Positions 40,496-49,253 of a stretch of DNA of 64,000 nt are shown in pieces. The stretch covers positions 2,232,001-2,296,000 of the forward strand of contig NZ_CP097384.1 in assembly GCF_024584705.1 (NCBI RefSeq), given 5' to 3'. A program made the translations under genes and the position numbers. The DNA is from Blastopirellula sp. J2-11 (GTDB lineage: Bacteria > Planctomycetota > Planctomycetia > Pirellulales > Pirellulaceae). Position 1 is the first letter of the stretch; every line of letters begins with the position of its first letter. The notes beneath the pieces are model-generated. The model was not told the DNA's origin. It ran no database searches and saw nothing but the letters and a program-made list of their open reading frames with translations.

Positions 40496-41398
40496 TTAGC
40501 GATCTTTTCCGGTCGCCGGGGCCGAGGATGGATTGGCGCAAATCGATCCAAATTGATAGCAAGTGAAACAGGCGCCGTGTGAAACCTCAAATGGACGCAG
40601 AGATTGCGCGAGCGTTTTTCCTAGCAGCGAATCAGGCGACTCGATCAAGATCGGGCAAACGTGGACGCCGCGATCCGAGACGACGCGACTGTTTTCGCAA
40701 ACCAGTTGGGTCGAATCGAATCCCGCCCACATTTCAGCCGTGATCCGATCGTGATCAGCGTAGCCGCACGATCGCGACTCTTCGGCCCCAATCTGCAGCG
40801 TAGGCAACAGTTTAATCCGCGGTCGAGCATAGCCGATTTCTTTTAACGCATGGACGAACTCGGCGACGATGTGCGACTCTGCGGCGTCGCTCCAGGTGCG
40901 AACCGCGGTGATGATCGGCAGAAAGTTATGTTCCACCAGCAGCTTGACGCCGCTCATCGCGCGGACGAACGTCCCTTCGCCGCGGATAGGATCATTGCTC
41001 TCGGGTGAGAAGCCGTCGATCGAAACGCGGAACTCCAGCGAGTAGATCCCCTGCTCTTCCGCGTCTCGCAGTTGTCGTAGCCAGTCTGCTTTGAGCACGG
41101 TGCCGTTTGTCAGCACAGTGACAGGTCCATACGCGAGCGCGGCGATCAGGATCGGCACGATTTGGGGATGCAGAAAAGGTTCGCCGCCGGTGAAGTAGAA
41201 CTCTTTCACGCCCAGGGCCGCCGCTTCTTCCAAGCGAGACTCGACATCCGCCAAGGAAAGAAATGCGAAGGTGTTATTCTTCGGATGGCAACTGACAAAG
41301 CAATGATGACACGCCAAATTGCAGCGCAGCCCGGTGACTTGAAACCAGAGCGCGTCAAGATGAGATGGAACAACTTGCGGAAGGTCGCCTGCAGGCAC
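40496..41398 (-). CDS. Radical SAM protein with extra C-terminal cysteines
   Basis: About 300 residues from the GTG at 41398, chosen because the upstream flavoprotein ends 8 bp before it; a TTG at 41464 would overlap that gene. The cluster motif is CNLACHHC (Cys26, 30, 33), then FTGGEPFL for SAM, and VSIDGFSPESND. The C-terminus has CENS, HVCPI and CFTCYQFGSIC, six Cys that could hold one or two auxiliary clusters as in SPASM proteins, with length close to the short SPASM group. Substrate unknown; no small peptide precursor is visible in the operon. Confidence 0.82.
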   Translation of the reverse strand: MPAGDLPQVVPSHLDALWFQVTGLRCNLACHHCFVSCHPKNNTFAFLSLADVESRLEEAAALGVKEFYFTGGEPFLHPQIVPILIAALAYGPVTVLTNGTVLKADWLRQLRDAEEQGIYSLEFRVSIDGFSPESNDPIRGEGTFVRAMSGVKLLVEHNFLPIITAVRTWSDAAESHIVAEFVHALKEIGYARPRIKLLPTLQIGAEESRSCGYADHDRITAEMWAGFDSTQLVCENSRVVSDRGVHVCPILIESPDSLLGKTLAQSLRPFEVSHGACFTCYQFGSICANPSSAPATGKDR

Positions 41399-41405
41399 GC
41401 GAACT

Positions 41406-42683
41406 CTATTGTTGGTTGGCTGGTAAGAACTGGCGATAAAGATCCAGATTCTTGCGATCCCCAATGATGGTGAATAGCTGACGAATCTGGTCGAGGCCGT
41501 TTTTTATCAGAAACTGTGAGTTGCGTCCGTAACTTTTTGCGCCAAGCAGATAAAAATCGGGCTCGGGATTGATCAGCAGTTCGGCCTCGTCGGTCGGTTG
41601 GGCGAGACAATCGGCGGAACCATTCTCGAGCAGTTTGGCGGCCAGTTTCAGCGGACCTTCGGTCGCATAGCAGTAATGCATCTGCAGCGAGCGGGTTAGT
41701 TCGACGTTGGGGAGAAAGCCGACGTTGGCGATCACCCGATCAAACTCATGCATCCCTTGGTGAGTTCCGGCCAGCGTAACTTGAAAGCGGCCGCTGTGCG
41801 CGTCGTAGTGGATTGCCGTGACGGACGAAGTGGGCCAATGGGCGACGTGGGGCTCGCTGTTGGCGGCAAACTCGTTCGCTTGCATGGCCAGATGATCGCG
41901 GGCCGTCAACGGATCAGCGGCGAATCGCCGCAGAGGGCCGGCCGTATCGGCTTGATTTTCTTTCCGTGTGATCCAAGTTGTCTGCGTGTCCAGCGCTTCT
42001 CGCGCCAGTTGTCCTAGGGCGCAGATATTGGTCGCGGCCGAGTAGCCAGAGCCGATGACCAACGTATGTTGGCCGGCGTACTTGTCCCGTTCGCCCAACA
42101 GGATATCAGGGAGACCGAACTCAATATGCGCACGAGCCGATTGCTCGCCGAGCGCCGGAACTCCGCCGCAGCCGATCCAGCCGGGCTGACCAAATAGTCC
42201 CGTGCAGTCAATCAGCACATCGCTATGATCGATTTGTTCGCGTCCATCCTGGTTGCGCAGCATCACCACAAAGTCGGCGTCACGTCGCGACTCTTCGTCG
42301 ATCAAGTCCGACTTCGAGAGCCCTGCGCGACCGGCTGCGATCGCGGTCCAGCCGCAATGGAGAGAGTCGGACAACAGGTCCGATTCGGCCAATGGTTGCA
42401 AATAGCGTTCGACATAATCCTGGCCGGTCAACAGTTCGTCTTCGGCAGGCAATTGCAGATCGTCCGCCGACTGGGCGGCCAAGGCGCTGCGGGCCAACGG
42501 TGAACTGTTCATGCCGAACGGGCTGAACATTCGTACGCTTCCCCAGCGGCGAATCGATTCGGCCGGGCGCCCTTGCTCATAAATCGCGACGTCGTAGCCA
42601 AGAAAACGAGCGTAGAGGCCAGCTTCGAGACCGATCGGCCCCGCGCCAAGGATCGTTATTTTCGCTGGAGCATCGACAGACAT
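41406..42683 (-). CDS. FAD-dependent oxidoreductase, monooxygenase-like
   Basis: 425 residues. N-terminal FAD loop GAGPIGLEAGLYA (13-25), a second dinucleotide loop VIGSGYSAATN near residue 210 for NAD(P)H, and a flavoprotein core similar to FMO/Trx-reductase-type proteins (FGMNSSPLA, DCTGLFGQPGW). The ATG at 42683 is followed 3' by the radical SAM and phosphatase-like genes in one transcript. The FMO signature FxGxxxHxxxY is not seen, so N-oxidation of a small molecule is only a guess. Confidence 0.82.
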   Translation of the reverse strand: MSVDAPAKITILGAGPIGLEAGLYARFLGYDVAIYEQGRPAESIRRWGSVRMFSPFGMNSSPLARSALAAQSADDLQLPAEDELLTGQDYVERYLQPLAESDLLSDSLHCGWTAIAAGRAGLSKSDLIDEESRRDADFVVMLRNQDGREQIDHSDVLIDCTGLFGQPGWIGCGGVPALGEQSARAHIEFGLPDILLGERDKYAGQHTLVIGSGYSAATNICALGQLAREALDTQTTWITRKENQADTAGPLRRFAADPLTARDHLAMQANEFAANSEPHVAHWPTSSVTAIHYDAHSGRFQVTLAGTHQGMHEFDRVIANVGFLPNVELTRSLQMHYCYATEGPLKLAAKLLENGSADCLAQPTDEAELLINPEPDFYLLGAKSYGRNSQFLIKNGLDQIRQLFTIIGDRKNLDLYRQFLPANQQ

Positions 42684-42957
42684 GCAGGAAGCAATCGAAA
42701 CAGAGGGATCAGAACAAAAGACGCGATCCCTTCAGCGTACCGGTTAGGGGGATTATTGGGAACATCCTGCTGTTGGAGACAGAAAATCTAGGGGAAATGT
42801 CGGCTTGTTTTTTGCGGAAGTCTGCATCTGCGGTGAATGCAGTTGGAGGTACGTATTTTACGGCCTATTTTTAATTGTTAACTCTCGGAAATGGGGCAGG
42901 TTCGCCAGGAAGTTCGCACATGACGCAACTGGTTGAACGCATTGAATCGAGCGAAAA

Positions 42958-44091
42958 ATGGCAGGTAAAATTTCACGCGTTTTGATCGTAGATGATTCGG
43001 CGCTCATGCGGACGTTGATTGCCGATCAATTGGCCGATGCGGCGGGAATTGAAGTTTGCGGCGTGGCTAAAGACGGTTATCAGGCCCTCGAAATGATGAA
43101 GCAACTGCAGCCGGACGTCATTACCCTGGATGTGCAAATGCCGGGAATGGACGGACTTGAAACGTTGGATCGTCTGTTAGCCTTGAAGCCGATTCCGGTC
43201 ATCATGGTCAGCGCCATGACCCAGTTAGGTGGAGACATTACGCTTGATGCGCTGGAACGGGGCGCGTTTGACTACATCGCCAAGCCGACCGGTTTGGCTC
43301 AGGCCGAATCAGTCATGCGCGACGAACTGGTTCGGAAGATTCGTACCGTGGCCGGCGCCGATTTCGCCAAAGTGTTAGAAGTTCGTCGCTCGCGTGCCGA
43401 AGTCCGGCGACAACGCCGCAGCGCCGCCGGATTAACTGCTAAGTCGATCAATCCCCCGGTGCGAACGAAAACGGTCGCGCCGATCGAATGCCCATGTCGG
43501 TGTATCGCAATCGGGATTTCGACCGGCGGGCCTCCTGCGCTGACTTCCTTGTTTGAATCATTGCCGGCCGGGTTGCCGCCGATCGTCGTCGTTCAGCACA
43601 TGCCGGAGCAATTCACCAGAGCGTTCGCCAAACGACTGAATTCGATTTCGCAGATTGAAGTGAAAGAAGCGGCGACCGGGGATATGCTGGCGCCAGGATG
43701 TGCTTATATCGCTCAAGGGGGAAAGCATCTCGAGATCCGCCGTCAAACTCGCAGCCAGATGCGACTGGAGGTCTTCGCCGGAGACCCAGTCAGCGGGCAT
43801 CGTCCGTCGGTCGATGTCATGATGCGCTCGGCGGCCAAAGCGTTTGGCGACGCTTGTCTGGGGGTGGTCATGACCGGCATGGGGCGTGACGGATCGGAGG
43901 GATGTAAAGCGATTCGGGAAGCTGGCGGATACGTCTTGGGGCAGAACGAAGCAAGTTCCGACATTTACGGAATGAATCGCGTCGCGTTTCAAGAGGGAAA
44001 CGTCGACAAACAGTTCGACTTGCAGGATGCGGCGCAGACCATCGTGCGCGAGACCAAAAGAGTTCGCGGCGCCCCGTTGGCGACGCGATAA
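42958..44091 (+). CDS. cheB: CheB chemotaxis response regulator/methylesterase
   Basis: 377 residues. Receiver domain (1-125) with Asp12-Asp13, phospho-acceptor Asp58 and Lys109; linker; methylesterase domain with Ser188 in GISTGGPP, His214 in HMPEQF and Asp311 in GMGRDG, the full triad. It demethylates chemoreceptors. No cheR, cheA, cheW or receptor gene is near, so it works with an unlinked cluster. A weak promoter, TTGGAG-N17-TATTTT, is at 42843-42871. Confidence 0.95.
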   Translation: MAGKISRVLIVDDSALMRTLIADQLADAAGIEVCGVAKDGYQALEMMKQLQPDVITLDVQMPGMDGLETLDRLLALKPIPVIMVSAMTQLGGDITLDALERGAFDYIAKPTGLAQAESVMRDELVRKIRTVAGADFAKVLEVRRSRAEVRRQRRSAAGLTAKSINPPVRTKTVAPIECPCRCIAIGISTGGPPALTSLFESLPAGLPPIVVVQHMPEQFTRAFAKRLNSISQIEVKEAATGDMLAPGCAYIAQGGKHLEIRRQTRSQMRLEVFAGDPVSGHRPSVDVMMRSAAKAFGDACLGVVMTGMGRDGSEGCKAIREAGGYVLGQNEASSDIYGMNRVAFQEGNVDKQFDLQDAAQTIVRETKRVRGAPLATR

Positions 44092-44096
44092 GCGAA

Positions 44097-45269
44097 TCAG
44101 CTGCGATCGACGCGGAACGGCGACAAATCAAAATCGACGTCGACACCACGGATCATGCGACCTAGCAGCACGGCGGTCGCAGGAGAAAGATGCAAGCCGC
44201 TGCGAAAATGACCTGCGGCGACGTAGGCGTTCGCGATCCCCGGCATCGCGCCTATATAAGGTATCCCGTCAATACTCGCCGGCCGCAGCCCGGCCCAGGT
44301 TTGCTCGACGACGGCGTCTTGCAAGCGCGGAACCAACTCGCAGGCGAAGTCGCGCAGTTCGCAGGCGATCTCCTCCGTCGTTGAGCAGTCGAATCCTGCT
44401 TCTTCGACCGTCGAGCCGACCAGAACCAGGCCATCTTGCCGAGGAACCAAATAGCGAGGCCCTTCGTTGAGCGGCGTTGGTAAGAAACGCGTCCCTCCGT
44501 TGAGCAGCAACATCTGTCCCCGGATCGGCTCGATCTCAGGTGTTTTCGCTGCGTGCGAAAACCCGACCTGCGCCAACAGTGAATCCGTTAAGCGTTGCGA
44601 CCAGGCTCCAGCGGCGATGCAGTACCGATCGGCGGTGAACGGTCCATGATTGGTGACCAGCGCGGCGACGCGATCCTGCTGGAGCTGAAACTCGATCGCT
44701 GCGGTCGTCTCTTGGAACACGACCCCCCGTTGCTGGCATGCCTGATGAAGCGCTTGCAGGTGCCGGGGATTTCGCAGGATCGCTTCGTCCGGAAGATGAT
44801 AGGCGGCGCGAGCTTGGACAGCGGTCGCCAACGGCGGCAAGCGACGATGAAGTTCGTCCGAGGAAATCCGCTCGACGGCGATCCCTTCCTCGATCCATTG
44901 GCTCATCGTGGTCGCCAGCGCGGCGGCTTCTCCAGCTTTGCGCGCAATATAGTAGCCTCCACACCGTTCTAGCTGGTTGTCGATGCCGGTCTCCTCACGC
45001 AGGCGGATCGACCACTCGGCGTGCAATTGATGACTGAGAGCTCGCAGTTGCTCTTGCGGTTCGACCGCTTGGCCGACCGTCGCTGGAGGCAATAATCCGG
45101 CGCCTGCCCAAGAGGCGGCTTTGCCGACCGAAGCTTGTTCGAGCAACGTTACCGACATTCCGTGCGTCGCCAGTTCGTAGGCGAGCGAAAGTCCGATGAC
45201 GCCTCCCCCGATGATCAGGCAATCGGCGCTGGGGGAGGAAGAGAGCGTACGGGGAGAATCAGAGTTCAC
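44097..45269 (-). CDS. thiO: Glycine oxidase ThiO-like
   Basis: 390 residues from the GTG at 45269, which overlaps the previous TGA (GTGA). FAD loop GGGVIGLSLA, AASWAGAGLLPP, IEPIRGQMLLL and the ThiO C-terminus GIPYIGAMPGIANAYVAAGHFRSG. Glycine oxidase supplies iminoglycine for thiazole synthesis. A longer TTG start at 45281 is possible but adds only a few residues. It is third in an operon glutaredoxin-DUF2064-thiO. thiC is 30 kb away, so thiamine genes are split. Confidence 0.88.
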   Translation of the reverse strand: MNSDSPRTLSSSPSADCLIIGGGVIGLSLAYELATHGMSVTLLEQASVGKAASWAGAGLLPPATVGQAVEPQEQLRALSHQLHAEWSIRLREETGIDNQLERCGGYYIARKAGEAAALATTMSQWIEEGIAVERISSDELHRRLPPLATAVQARAAYHLPDEAILRNPRHLQALHQACQQRGVVFQETTAAIEFQLQQDRVAALVTNHGPFTADRYCIAAGAWSQRLTDSLLAQVGFSHAAKTPEIEPIRGQMLLLNGGTRFLPTPLNEGPRYLVPRQDGLVLVGSTVEEAGFDCSTTEEIACELRDFACELVPRLQDAVVEQTWAGLRPASIDGIPYIGAMPGIANAYVAAGHFRSGLHLSPATAVLLGRMIRGVDVDFDLSPFRVDRS

Positions 45270-45940
45270 AGCGGTGGACAATCGGCGAGTATCTTAGAAA
45301 GTTCAGTACGCAATTGACGCAAATCAAGATCAGCGTCGTCATGCGACAAATCGGCCTGCAGGCGTTGCAAGTCATCCCAGGTATCGACATCGTACCAAGT
45401 TGGCGTCTGCAGAGGTCGCAGGCCGAGCGCGTGACAGCGGGCTAATGTCTGGGTCAGGACGTCGGAAGTGCTCCAAGAGATATCGGTGAAAAGCTGCTCG
45501 CAGGGAGAATTCATTCCGATTGCGCAATACCCGCCATCTTCGGCCGGGCCGAGCACGACATCACATCGTTCCAGTTGGCTGAAGGCTTGCTGGAGGTAAG
45601 CGGTTGGCAGATTGGGACTATCGGACCCGATTAACAGGGCTTTCGTCGCACCGCCGGCCATCGCGGTAGTGAAAAAGTGGGAGATCCTGTCTCCTAGCGA
45701 ACCGGACGACTGCGACTGCAACTGCCAAGCGTCGCCGACCACTGTCGCAAACGACTGCTCCGCGTCAGCGGGAGCATAGGCGAGCACGCGCCGATCACCG
45801 AGCGACTGAAATCGCTTGACGGCCGAACGCACAAACTGATGATGAACTGCGGCGGCGGCCGGCAAGCCGATGGCAGCGCCAAGCCGGGTCTTTACTTCGC
45901 CGGCTCGCCAATGCTTGGCGAACATTCCGAGAACTTCCAT
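45266..45940 (-). CDS. DUF2064/TIGR04282-type glycosyltransferase-like protein
   Basis: 224 residues. MFAKHWRAGEVKTRLG at the start (P-loop-like nucleotide-binding of the CofC/MobA-like fold) and LIGSDSPNLP, VLGPAEDGGYCAIGM in the middle are family signatures. Databases label part of this family arsenosugar glycosyltransferase; no arsenosugar radical SAM or ArsM is adjacent, so this use is not supported here. Overlaps the thiO start and lies 3 bp after the glutaredoxin stop. Confidence 0.82.
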   Translation of the reverse strand: MEVLGMFAKHWRAGEVKTRLGAAIGLPAAAAVHHQFVRSAVKRFQSLGDRRVLAYAPADAEQSFATVVGDAWQLQSQSSGSLGDRISHFFTTAMAGGATKALLIGSDSPNLPTAYLQQAFSQLERCDVVLGPAEDGGYCAIGMNSPCEQLFTDISWSTSDVLTQTLARCHALGLRPLQTPTWYDVDTWDDLQRLQADLSHDDADLDLRQLRTELSKILADCPPL

Positions 45941-45943
45941 CGC

Positions 45944-46183
45944 CTACGCTTCGACCGCCGCCAGCAATCGACGGAGGAGCATTTCGTGGATTCGTCCGCG
46001 AAACCGAACCTTGCCGTCAATTTCGACAACCGGGATGCAGCAACCGTACTTTTGGGTGAGTTCCGGCGAGTCGTCGATGTTGACCAACTCGGGAGCGAGA
46101 CCGTGTTGGATCAAAATTTGTTCGGCGTCTTCGCACAAATGGCAACCAGGACGTGTATACAATCGAGTGTGGTGAGAAGTCAT
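45944..46183 (-). CDS. Glutaredoxin-like protein
   Basis: 79 residues, DUF836/glutaredoxin-like thioredoxin fold: RPGCHLCEDAEQIL with Cys14 and Cys17 and the cis-Pro in CIPVVEIDG. A second pair of cysteines, Cys48-Cys49, precedes the cis-Pro. First gene of the operon with DUF2064 and thiO. The ATG at 46183 begins the transcript close to the divergent kinase gene at 46.4 kb. Probably an electron donor or Fe-S/thiol carrier; partner unknown. Confidence 0.85.
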   Translation of the reverse strand: MTSHHTRLYTRPGCHLCEDAEQILIQHGLAPELVNIDDSPELTQKYGCCIPVVEIDGKVRFRGRIHEMLLRRLLAAVEA

Positions 46184-46400
46184 GATTCGCTTTGCAGCGT
46201 GAAGGTATGTTAAGATTTCGATAAGTTGCGAAGGTTGACCTTCTTTTACTCCCCAATTTGAACACGAAACTGCGGATCGGCAAACAACCGTCCGATTTTG
46301 CTCATGTTAAGCCGAAACGCAATTATTTATACTGCGTATGGCAAGCTACAGTGCTCTGCTGGCGGCAGCAGCGCTCGATCACGGTTAATTTGGGCACTCC

Positions 46401-48098
46401 ATGAGTAACGTCACTTCCGAAAGATTTATCGAACTTGCAGGGCGATCACAGCTGATCCACCCTACGCAATTTGAAAACGCCGTGGCCGAATTGCGCGCCG
46501 AGAACGGTGGTCAGTTGCCGGAAGATGTCGAGAAAGTCGCCGATTACTTTGTCACCAAGAACTACATCACCACTTGGCATCGCGAAAAAATCCTGCAAGG
46601 CAAATACAAGGGATTTTTTCTCTCCAAATACAAGCTGCTAGGTCATTTAGGGACCGGCGGCATGAGCAGCGTCTATCTGGGCGAACATACGGTGATGCAG
46701 CGGAAGGTCGCGATCAAAGTGCTGCCGCGCAACCGGGTGAAGGACTCGTCTTATCTGGGGCGTTTCCATCTTGAAGCGCAGGCGGCCGCTCAACTGGACC
46801 ATCCGAACATCGTTCGCGCCTTCGACGTCGACAACGAAGGGGACACGCATTACATCGTGATGGAGTATGTTCCTGGCTGTGATTTGCAGATTTTGGTCCG
46901 GGAAAATGGCCCGCTCGAAATCGAAACAGCGGCGGAATACATCGCCCAAGCGGCCGAGGCGCTCGAACATGCCCATCAGAGGGGGCTCATCCATCGCGAT
47001 ATCAAACCAGCGAACTTACTGCTCGATACCAGCGGCGTGGTTAAAGTGCTCGACATGGGATTGGCCCGGTTTACGCGGGACGATGCGACCTCGCTGACGC
47101 TGGCCAATCAAGAGAGCGTGCTGGGAACGGCGGACTACCTTTCGCCTGAGCAGGCGGTCAACAGCCACAAAGTGGACGGTCGCGCCGATCTCTATAGTCT
47201 CGGCTGTTCGCTCTATTTCCTGTTGGCAGGACACCCTCCGTTCCCCGAAGGAAGCCTGGCGCAGCGGATCGCGAAGCATCAAACGATCGCACCCGAAAAA
47301 ATTCGGAAGGTGCGACCGAATTGCCCTGCTTCGCTGGCGAAGATCTGCGAAAAGCTGATGATGAAAAAGCCGGAGCAACGGTATCAGTCGGCCAAAGAAG
47401 TGGGCGAAGTGCTCCGCAACTGGCTCCAGCAGCGAAGCAACGGCGCCGAAGAAGAGTTGACCGCCGTCGCCGACGAAATGGAACTGCGGCAACTTCGTAA
47501 CGAAGAAGGAAAATCGAGCGTCATTACCCCGCCTTCGATGCCGCGGGTCGCTGAATTGTTAGAAGACGGCGGGGAGAGCAACTCCGGAATCTTGAACTCC
47601 GAAACCGTACGTGGGCAGCGGGTTGAGACCGATGCCGGACTTTCCAGCGCCGGCAGAAGCAGGTCATTGCCGGTCGCTCGCCCCTTGGACGACGATCTGA
47701 TTTCTTCGATGTCCGATCCCGGGGCTAGTGGAGTTTTGGATATTGCTTTTACCGATCCGTTGGCTTCTGGCGGCGACAACACCGGTAGTCGAACTTTGAT
47801 TTCTCGCGAAACGTTGCAGCTTCGCATGCAGCAGAAAGAAGCGGATCGCGAGAAAAAGAAGTCACGCCAAGTCGGACGAAACCAAGGGGGCGTCAGCTTC
47901 AACATCGCAGGCATACCGGCATTTATTTGGATTGCGATCGGACTCTTGTTTCTCCTGATCGGCGTACTGCTTGTCCTGATGATGCAAAAGATCGAAACCG
48001 AGTCGACGCCGCAAAAGTCGCGCAAAGCAGGATTTGAGACGTCCAGGATGGAGACTCCCAACGTTCCAAGCTGCCTCCCCGAGAAGGGTGTTGCGTAG
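46401..48098 (+). CDS. Membrane Ser/Thr protein kinase
   Basis: 565 residues. An N-terminal ~75-residue helical module (FIELAGRSQLIHPTQFENAVAEL) seen in many planctomycete kinases; kinase domain (78-365) with GTGGMSSV loop, Lys106, Glu125, HRDIKPAN (198-205), DMG at 218-220 in place of DFG, and GTADYLSPEQA; a disordered linker; one membrane helix at 505-527 (IPAFIWIAIGLLFLLIG); and a short extracytoplasmic tail. Catalytic residues are intact. No partner gene adjacent. Confidence 0.93.
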   Translation: MSNVTSERFIELAGRSQLIHPTQFENAVAELRAENGGQLPEDVEKVADYFVTKNYITTWHREKILQGKYKGFFLSKYKLLGHLGTGGMSSVYLGEHTVMQRKVAIKVLPRNRVKDSSYLGRFHLEAQAAAQLDHPNIVRAFDVDNEGDTHYIVMEYVPGCDLQILVRENGPLEIETAAEYIAQAAEALEHAHQRGLIHRDIKPANLLLDTSGVVKVLDMGLARFTRDDATSLTLANQESVLGTADYLSPEQAVNSHKVDGRADLYSLGCSLYFLLAGHPPFPEGSLAQRIAKHQTIAPEKIRKVRPNCPASLAKICEKLMMKKPEQRYQSAKEVGEVLRNWLQQRSNGAEEELTAVADEMELRQLRNEEGKSSVITPPSMPRVAELLEDGGESNSGILNSETVRGQRVETDAGLSSAGRSRSLPVARPLDDDLISSMSDPGASGVLDIAFTDPLASGGDNTGSRTLISRETLQLRMQQKEADREKKKSRQVGRNQGGVSFNIAGIPAFIWIAIGLLFLLIGVLLVLMMQKIETESTPQKSRKAGFETSRMETPNVPSCLPEKGVA

Positions 48099-48378
48099 CA
48101 CTTGTGGGTGGTTTTGGCGACTCGTCTTCGGGCGATTCGCATTCTTCAGGCCGGCGATTCTTGCTGTCCTGTTCGATGCAAGGTGTTGTGTGGAAGTGAT
48201 TTGCGCATATTGCTTGAAATCGTGGTCGCTGTCCACGTACCATAGGTGAGTCGAACCGCAGGGACGCTAACGACCAAGTCGGCGTCGCCGCGATCCATTC
48301 AAGATCGAGCACGCCAAGCGAACCCATTTTCGTTCGTCGAGTTCTCCGCGGACGTTTTTAGATTGAAAAGTCAGACGC

Positions 48379-49086
48379 ATGGCGCGATCCAACCACAAGA
48401 TGATTCGAGCGAAGGCGAAGCGTGTCGCGATCCCGCGCGACTTTCGTACCGTCGGTCAGCTTGGGAAGCGCGCACGCGGCGAAGCGGGGCGTTCCAACGA
48501 GACAGGATTCTTCTCTCCGCCGGAAGATTGGCACGAGCCGCAAGGAAATACCGGGACCGGATATCGCGTCGTGACGCAAGATCCAGGCGAAGGTTTCGTG
48601 CATGTCGTGACCGAACAAGACATTCGTGAGCGACTCGCCCAGTTGCCGGCGTGGATGATCCAACCGCTGGAGGTCATTCAGCTAAGTCGCTTGACTCGTA
48701 AGAAGTTAAGCTTCCCTTGCTACGGCATGCAGTGGGGATCGGCTCTTTATCTTTATCCGATGGATGAGATGCTGGTCGAGTATTTCTTCACCCCTCCCCG
48801 CCCTGCTCAGGTGGTGGAAGCCAAGATGTACGGGGCGACCTGGGAAGAAGAGGGCGAATCGGAATGGCGGCTGAATTGGACGAAGGACGCAATTCGCGAT
48901 TTCTACCTAAACAATGTCCTGATTCATGAACTGGGGCATCTGCTCGATAACCGCAATACCAGCTATATCGACCGCGAGCGTTACGCTGAGTGGTTCGCCA
49001 TCGAATATGGCTATCGCCCGACGCGTCGCGAGTCGCTGGCGGCTCAAGCGGCCAAAAAGGTCGTAAGACGCCATCATTCCAGCTGA
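48379..49086 (+). CDS. Putative zinc metallopeptidase-like protein (HELGH)
   Basis: 235 residues. The C-terminal part has LIHELGHLLDN with HExxH at 183-187, and Glu204 in RYAEWFA 17 residues after the second His, matching a gluzincin-like third ligand. The N-terminus is basic and disordered; no signal peptide, so it would act in the cytoplasm unless exported otherwise. The middle (PMDEMLVEYFFTPP) is unfamiliar. Family unassigned; proteolytic activity is inferred from the motif only. A later ATG (Met8) is possible. Confidence 0.75.
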   Translation: MARSNHKMIRAKAKRVAIPRDFRTVGQLGKRARGEAGRSNETGFFSPPEDWHEPQGNTGTGYRVVTQDPGEGFVHVVTEQDIRERLAQLPAWMIQPLEVIQLSRLTRKKLSFPCYGMQWGSALYLYPMDEMLVEYFFTPPRPAQVVEAKMYGATWEEEGESEWRLNWTKDAIRDFYLNNVLIHELGHLLDNRNTSYIDRERYAEWFAIEYGYRPTRRESLAAQAAKKVVRRHHSS

Positions 49087-49253
49087 TGTGGCCGGTTTTT
49101 GCGAATTGCAATCGCCGATACCGTAATATCTAGGTACAACGTGGGCGATTTCTGAGTACAACGGGAGCCTGACTTCGCTTCGGAGAAGTCTGCTCCCATT
49201 GCGGGGCATCCTGCCCAATTCGACTAGTCAAGATTGCTGCATAAGGGGCCAAG

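Noticed and set aside
45266-45940. Arsenosugar synthesis operon
   Set aside because: The DUF2064 family label alone is not enough; neither the matching radical SAM protein nor a methyltransferase lies beside it, and the radical SAM gene at 40.5 kb is separate and lacks the typical sequence.
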